From Planctomycetia bacterium (GTDB taxonomy: Bacteria; Planctomycetota; Planctomycetia; Gemmatales; Gemmataceae): a stretch of DNA of 8,339 bases. Made by a program: the position numbers and the translations under genes. Shown here piece by piece: positions 4,318 to 8,339 of this stretch. The DNA lies in contig SXHE01000404.1 of assembly GCA_005773755.1 (NCBI GenBank), positions 1 to 8,339 on the forward strand. Direction: 5' to 3'. The first letter of the stretch is position 1; each line of letters begins with the position of its first letter. A model generated the notes under the pieces. It was not told where the DNA came from, made no database searches, and saw only the letters and a list, made by a program, of their open reading frames with translations.

Positions 4318-6828
4318 ATGCGCACCCTTCTCACCGTCGCATGCGCCCTGGTGTTCGCGAACGCGGCGCTCGCGGCCCCGGTCGATTTCGCCCGCGACGT
4401 GCGGCCGATCCTCTCGACCCAGTGCTACCAGTGTCACGGCCCGGACGAGAAGACCCGCAAGGCGAAGCTGCGGCTCGACCTGCGCGACGAGGCCGTCAAG
4501 TCCGGCGCGCTGGTGCCCGGCAAGCCGGACGAGAGCGAGTTGTACAAGCGCATCGGCCACGCCGACCCCGACACGCGGATGCCTCCGGAGAAGTCGAAGA
4601 AGCCGCCGCTCACCGCGGCGCAGGCCGCGACCATCAAACAGTGGATCAGTGAGGGCGCGAAGTACACCGACCACTGGGCGTTCACCAAACTCCAGAAGCC
4701 GGGCGTGCCGAAGCCGAAAACCGCGTTCGCCAACCCCGTCGACGCATTCATTCTCGCGCGACTGGAAAAGGAAGGCGTCGCACCGGCGAAGGAAGCGGAC
4801 CGCGTCACGCTCATCCGCCGACTCACGTTCGACCTGACCGGCCTGCCACCGACGCCCGAAGAAGTGCGGGCGTTCGTCGAGGACAAAGACCCGAAGGCTT
4901 ACGAGAAGGTGGTGGACCGGTTGCTCGCCAGCCCGCACTACGGCGAGCGTATGGCCGTGTGGTGGCTCGATCTGGTGCGCTACGCCGACACCATCGGCTA
5001 CCACAGCGACAACCCGATGAACGTGTCGCCCTACCGCGACTACGTCATCAAGGCGTTCAACGAGAACAAGCCGTTCGATCAGTTCACGGTCGAGCAACTC
5101 GCCGGCGACTTGATGCCGAACGCGACCAAGTGGCAGAAGATCGCCAGCGCGTACAACCGGCTGCTGCAAACGACGGAGGAGGGCGGGGCGCAGGCGCGCG
5201 AGTACGAGGCCAAGTACGCGGCCGACCGCGTGCGCAACTTCGGGCAGGTGTGGCTGGGCGGCACGCTCATGTGCGCCGAGTGTCACGACCACAAGTTCGA
5301 CCCGTACGCGCAGAAGGACTTCTACTCGGTCGCGGCGTTCTTCGCGGACATTCAGGAGCCGGCGGTCGGGGGCCGCGGGCCGGGCACCCCGATCCCCGTG
5401 ACCGCGGAACAAGAGGCCGGACTCGTGCGCACCGCGCAGGCCGTGACCGACGCGCAGGAGAAGTTGGCGGCGGCGGCGAAGAAGCTCGCGGGTGATGACA
5501 AGGCGTTCGCCGATGTCGAGAAGTGGCCGAACCCGGCGACAGGGAAGAAGGGGCCGGCCACGGTCGCCGTTCCCGCGAACATCAAGGCGATTCTGGCGAA
5601 GCCGCGCGACAAGCGCACGCCGGTCGAGGCGACCGCACTGGAGGCGTTCGCGCGCGACAACGCCCCCGACCTGAAGGCCGAGCGCGCGGCCGTCGTCACC
5701 GCGACCGCGGCACGCACGGCGTTCGAGAACGCGATGCCGCGGGTGCTCATCACGGTGGCCGGCGCGCCGCGCACGGTGCGCGTGCTGCCGCGCGGCAACT
5801 GGCTCGACAGCACCGGCCCGGTAATGCTGCCGAACACGCCGGGGTTCCTCCCGCCGCTGCCCCCGCTTGTCGCGGGCGCGGGCCGCTACAACCGGCTCGA
5901 CCTCGCGAAGTGGGCCGTCGCACCGGAGAACCCGCTCACGGCCCGCGTGACCGCCAACCGCGTCTGGCGCATCTTCTACGGGTACGGCCTCGCCCGCTCG
6001 CTCGAAGAAAGCGGCACGCAGGGCGACCTGCCCACGCACCCCGAACTGCTCGACTACCTCGCCACCGAGTTGGGCGCGAAGTGGGACGTGCGTGCCCTGG
6101 TCCGGCTCCTGGTCACGTCGGCCGCGTACCGGCAGTCGTCGGTGGAAACGCCGGCCGTGCGCGAGCGCGACCCGCTGAACAAGCTGTTCGCGCGCCAGAC
6201 GCGCCAGCGCCTCGACGCCGAGTTCATCCGCGACAACGCGCTCTCCGTCAGCGGACTGCTGAACCCGACCATCGGCGGGCCGAGCGTCAAGCCGTACCAG
6301 CCGCCGGGGTACTGGACCGCGCTCAACTTCCCGCCGCGCGAGTGGCAGAAGGACACGGGCGACAAGGTGTACCGCCGCGGCATGTATACGCACTGGCAGC
6401 GCTCGTTCCCGCACCCGGCGATGATCGCGCTCAACGCCCCGAGCCGCGAGGAATGCACCTGCGACCGGCCCAAGTCGAACATCCCGCAGCAGGCTCTCGT
6501 GCTGCTCAACGACCCGGTGTTCGTTGAAGCGGCAAAGGCGTTCGCCGCGAAGGTGCTGAAGGACGGTGGCAAGGACGACGCGGCGCAGGTGAGTTGGGCG
6601 TTCGAGCGGGCGACCGCACGCACGCCGCGCGCGGAGGAAACGCAAATCCTTCTGGCGTTACTGAAAAAACACCGGGCGCAGTTCGCCGCGAAGCCGGACG
6701 AGGCGAAGAAATTGCTCGCCATCGGCGACGCGGTCGCGCCAAAGGACGTGAAGCCGGAAGAACTGGCCGCGTGGGTCAGCGTGTGCCGCACGATCCTGAA
6801 CCTGCACGAGACGATCACGCGCCAGTAA
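4318..6828 (+). CDS. PSCyt1 / DUF1549 / DUF1553 secreted cytochrome-like protein
   Basis: The 836-residue protein has the three-part layout typical of Planctomycetota. Residues 1-19 form a Sec signal peptide ending ALA|AP. PSCyt1 (about 30-95) carries haem motif C36-Y-Q-C39-H40, with Met88 (RMPP) as likely axial ligand. DUF1549 (about 139-350) begins NPVDAFILARL and contains a second motif C319-A-E-C322-H323 followed by DHKFDP. A poorly conserved Ala/Lys-rich linker (about 360-480) looks helical. DUF1553 (about 526-780) contains NPLTARVTANRVW and a C713-T-C715 pair before a QQALVLLNDP segment. It is probably a periplasmic c-type protein; whether the second CXXCH binds haem is unproven, and the reaction is unknown. 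Length is within the family's usual range, with no extra sugar-binding domain. ATG 4318 is set by the signal peptide; no ribosome-binding site is seen. TATAAT lies 40 bp upstream, and the second DUF1501 gene follows after 52 bp. Confidence 0.95.
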   Translation: MRTLLTVACALVFANAALAAPVDFARDVRPILSTQCYQCHGPDEKTRKAKLRLDLRDEAVKSGALVPGKPDESELYKRIGHADPDTRMPPEKSKKPPLTAAQAATIKQWISEGAKYTDHWAFTKLQKPGVPKPKTAFANPVDAFILARLEKEGVAPAKEADRVTLIRRLTFDLTGLPPTPEEVRAFVEDKDPKAYEKVVDRLLASPHYGERMAVWWLDLVRYADTIGYHSDNPMNVSPYRDYVIKAFNENKPFDQFTVEQLAGDLMPNATKWQKIASAYNRLLQTTEEGGAQAREYEAKYAADRVRNFGQVWLGGTLMCAECHDHKFDPYAQKDFYSVAAFFADIQEPAVGGRGPGTPIPVTAEQEAGLVRTAQAVTDAQEKLAAAAKKLAGDDKAFADVEKWPNPATGKKGPATVAVPANIKAILAKPRDKRTPVEATALEAFARDNAPDLKAERAAVVTATAARTAFENAMPRVLITVAGAPRTVRVLPRGNWLDSTGPVMLPNTPGFLPPLPPLVAGAGRYNRLDLAKWAVAPENPLTARVTANRVWRIFYGYGLARSLEESGTQGDLPTHPELLDYLATELGAKWDVRALVRLLVTSAAYRQSSVETPAVRERDPLNKLFARQTRQRLDAEFIRDNALSVSGLLNPTIGGPSVKPYQPPGYWTALNFPPREWQKDTGDKVYRRGMYTHWQRSFPHPAMIALNAPSREECTCDRPKSNIPQQALVLLNDPVFVEAAKAFAAKVLKDGGKDDAAQVSWAFERATARTPRAEETQILLALLKKHRAQFAAKPDEAKKLLAIGDAVAPKDVKPEELAAWVSVCRTILNLHETITRQ

Positions 6829-6837
6829 GCGTCGCCC

Positions 6838-6860
6838 CGCGCGACCTTTCGAGTCGCGCG
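6838..6860 (+). promoter_or_regulatory. Intercistronic hairpin between the cytochrome-like and DUF1501 genes
   Basis: CGCGCGAC (6838-6845) pairs perfectly with GTCGCGCG (6853-6860) around a 7-base loop, 9 bases after the stop codon and 7 bases before the AGGAG of the next gene. Without a T-tract it is more likely an mRNA stability or processing element, or a partial attenuator, than a full terminator. Confidence 0.5.
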
Positions 6861-6867
6861 CCAAACC

Positions 6868-6872
6868 AGGAG
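6868..6872 (+). promoter_or_regulatory. Ribosome-binding site AGGAG deciding a GTG start
   Basis: AGGAG ends 8 bases before GTG 6881 and is the strongest Shine-Dalgarno match in the window. It fixes the GTG as the start of the second DUF1501 gene, placing the twin-arginine motif at residues 11-12. Confidence 0.8.
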
Positions 6873-6880
6873 CAGTTACA

Positions 6881-8305
6881 GTGAACCTCCAAGCTGTGAA
6901 ATTGCACCAGCGCCGAACCTTCCTCACGAACACCTGTCGCGGGGTCGGCGCGGTGGCGCTAGCGTCGCTACTCGACGACCGCGCGTCGGCCGCGGCGAAG
7001 GTCGAGAAGTGGAAGGGCGTAGTCACCAAGCCGCACGTCACCCCGAAGGTGAAGCGGGTCATCTTCATGGTGATGGCCGGCGGCGCGAGCCACCTCGAAC
7101 TGTTCGACCACAAGCCCGAGTTGGCGAAGCGGCACGGCCAGCCGATGCCCGAAAGCGTCACGAAGGGCCAGCCCATCGCCCAGCTCCAGGGCGCGAAGCT
7201 AACCTGCTTCGGCCCGCAGTGGAACTTCAAGAAGCAGGGCAAGAGCGGGCAGGAGATGAACGAGCTGTTCGTTCATTTGCCGGAGGTCGCGGACGACCTG
7301 TGCATCGTGCGGTCGTGCAAGACGGAAGCGATCAACCACGACCCGGCGCACACGTTCATGAACACCGGCAGTTCGGTGTCCGGCCGGCCGAGCATGGGGA
7401 GCTGGCTCACCTACGGCCTGGGCGCGGAGGCCGACGACCTACCCGGCTTCGTCGTCCTGACCTCGAACGGGCGCGGCGGGCAGAACCAGCCCATCGCGGC
7501 GCGCCAGTGGGCCGCCGGGTTCCTGCCGGGCGAGTTCCAGGGCGTGCAGCTCCGCAGCAAGGGCGACCCGGTGCTGTACCTGCCCACGCCCGCCGGCGTC
7601 GCGCAAGACCAGCAGAAGGATGTGATCGACGCGGTCGCGGAACTGAACAAGCTCCAGAACGCCGCCGTCGATGACCCCGAAATCGCCACCCGAATCGCGC
7701 AGTACGAACTCGCGTTCAAGATGCAGACCAGCGTGCCGGCACTGATGGAGTTCAAGGACGAGCAGGCGAAGGTGCTGGAGAGCTACGGCACGAAGGGGCC
7801 GGACGGGTCGTTCGCCGGCAACTGCCTGCTCGCGCGCCGGCTGGCGCAGAAGGGCGTCCGCTTCATCCAGCTCTACCACCGCGACTGGGACCACCACGGC
7901 GGCATCAAGGACGGCATCAAGCTGAAGATCGAGGAGATCGACCGTCCGCTAGCGGCGCTCATCAAAGACCTGAAGCGCCTCGGCATGTACAACGACACGC
8001 TCATCGTGCTGACCGGCGAGTTCGGTCGCACGCCCATGTCGCAAGGCGGCAGCGGGCGCGACCACCACATGAAGGGGTTCAGCGTGCTGCTGGCCGGCGG
8101 CGCGGTGAAAGGCGGCTTGAGCCACGGCGCGACCGACGAGTTCGGCTACAACGCGGAGAAGGACGTGTTCCCGATCCATGACCTGCACGCGACGATGCTC
8201 CACCTGCTCGGCATCGACCACCTGAAGCTGACGTACAAGTTCCAGGGCCGCGACTACCGCCTGACCGACGTGCACGGGCACGTGGTGAAGGACATCCTTG
8301 CATAG
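6881..8305 (+). CDS. DUF1501 domain-containing protein (second paralogue, Tat-exported)
   Basis: The 474-residue protein is a complete DUF1501 member (PF07394) with a clear twin-arginine signal: Q10-R-R-T-F-L15 followed by a hydrophobic stretch (VGAVALASLL). It is therefore predicted to be exported folded. Core marks are VIFMVMAGGASHLELFDHKP near residue 60, NHDPAHTFMNTG, W336-D-H-H339, G379-E-F-G-R-T384 and R-D394-H395-H396. These correspond to WDTH, GEMGRT and HHW in the upstream paralogue and are likely metal or active-site positions. It has no cysteine insertion and is clearly a different subfamily. It starts at GTG 6881 with a strong AGGAG, 52 bp after the cytochrome-like gene, so the two are probably cotranscribed and may work together. 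That pairing is common in planctomycetes, but the substrate is unknown. The TAG stop is at 8303-8305, and only 34 bases of non-coding sequence follow in the window. Confidence 0.95.
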   Translation: MNLQAVKLHQRRTFLTNTCRGVGAVALASLLDDRASAAAKVEKWKGVVTKPHVTPKVKRVIFMVMAGGASHLELFDHKPELAKRHGQPMPESVTKGQPIAQLQGAKLTCFGPQWNFKKQGKSGQEMNELFVHLPEVADDLCIVRSCKTEAINHDPAHTFMNTGSSVSGRPSMGSWLTYGLGAEADDLPGFVVLTSNGRGGQNQPIAARQWAAGFLPGEFQGVQLRSKGDPVLYLPTPAGVAQDQQKDVIDAVAELNKLQNAAVDDPEIATRIAQYELAFKMQTSVPALMEFKDEQAKVLESYGTKGPDGSFAGNCLLARRLAQKGVRFIQLYHRDWDHHGGIKDGIKLKIEEIDRPLAALIKDLKRLGMYNDTLIVLTGEFGRTPMSQGGSGRDHHMKGFSVLLAGGAVKGGLSHGATDEFGYNAEKDVFPIHDLHATMLHLLGIDHLKLTYKFQGRDYRLTDVHGHVVKDILA

Positions 8306-8339
8306 TGTCAGTGCTCGTGGTTAGTGCCAGTGAAAAGAC

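Noticed and set aside
4107..4652. 181-codon frame crossing the promoter region into the cytochrome-like gene
   Set aside because: It overlaps the start of a well-supported gene in another frame, crosses the TATAAT box and becomes Arg/Pro-rich; its first 47 residues match nothing I know.
4285..6645. Second antisense open frame, also exactly 786 codons, opposite the cytochrome-like gene
   Set aside because: The equal length is striking but a coincidence: the two sequences are unrelated low-complexity Arg/Ala/Val translations, and the plus strand has a full-length recognised protein.

Overview
The window looks like a piece of a Planctomycetota chromosome, most likely from the Gemmata group (Gemmataceae). 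Three things point there. Three adjacent genes carry planctomycete-typical domains (DUF1501, PSCyt1/DUF1549/DUF1553, DUF1501). A leucine-rich-repeat gene has the 'VTDAGLKEL'-type 24-residue unit that is abundant in Gemmata. The coding DNA is GC-rich (44 of 60 bases in 3061-3120). The lineage is inferred from family content, not from a marker gene.

Layout. Bases 1-106 hold no gene I can support. Bases 107-844 (+) encode a leucine-rich-repeat protein with eight exact 72-bp repeats; its base composition is clearly lower in GC than the rest of the window. It converges on a two-gene minus-strand unit: a Dabb-family (stress-responsive alpha/beta-barrel) protein at 1336-1650 and an unrecognised 137-residue protein at 875-1288. 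The convergent junction carries a GC-rich hairpin whose loop contains the stop codon of the 137-residue gene. Divergent from the Dabb gene is a lipoate-protein-ligase-like gene (1727-2434, +).

Bases 2543-8305 (+) form the main block: a DUF1501 protein (509 aa), a secreted protein with two CXXCH haem motifs and PSCyt1, DUF1549 and DUF1553 domains (836 aa), and a second, distinct DUF1501 protein (474 aa). The cytochrome-like gene has a perfect TATAAT box 40 bp before its start. It shares a 52-bp gap, containing an 8-bp hairpin and a strong ribosome-binding site, with the second DUF1501 gene, so these two are probably one transcript. The first DUF1501 gene probably has its own promoter. All three products have export signals (Tat-like for both DUF1501 proteins, Sec-like for the cytochrome protein), so they are expected to act outside the cytoplasm, perhaps as a redox or hydrolytic module. 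The biochemical role of this widespread family pairing is not known to me.

I see no mobile element, CRISPR array, tRNA or rRNA. The points most worth following are a four-cysteine insertion in the first DUF1501 protein, two divergent DUF1501 paralogues around one dihaem-like partner, the compositionally foreign repeat gene, and repeat-like palindromes at the ends of the minus-strand genes.
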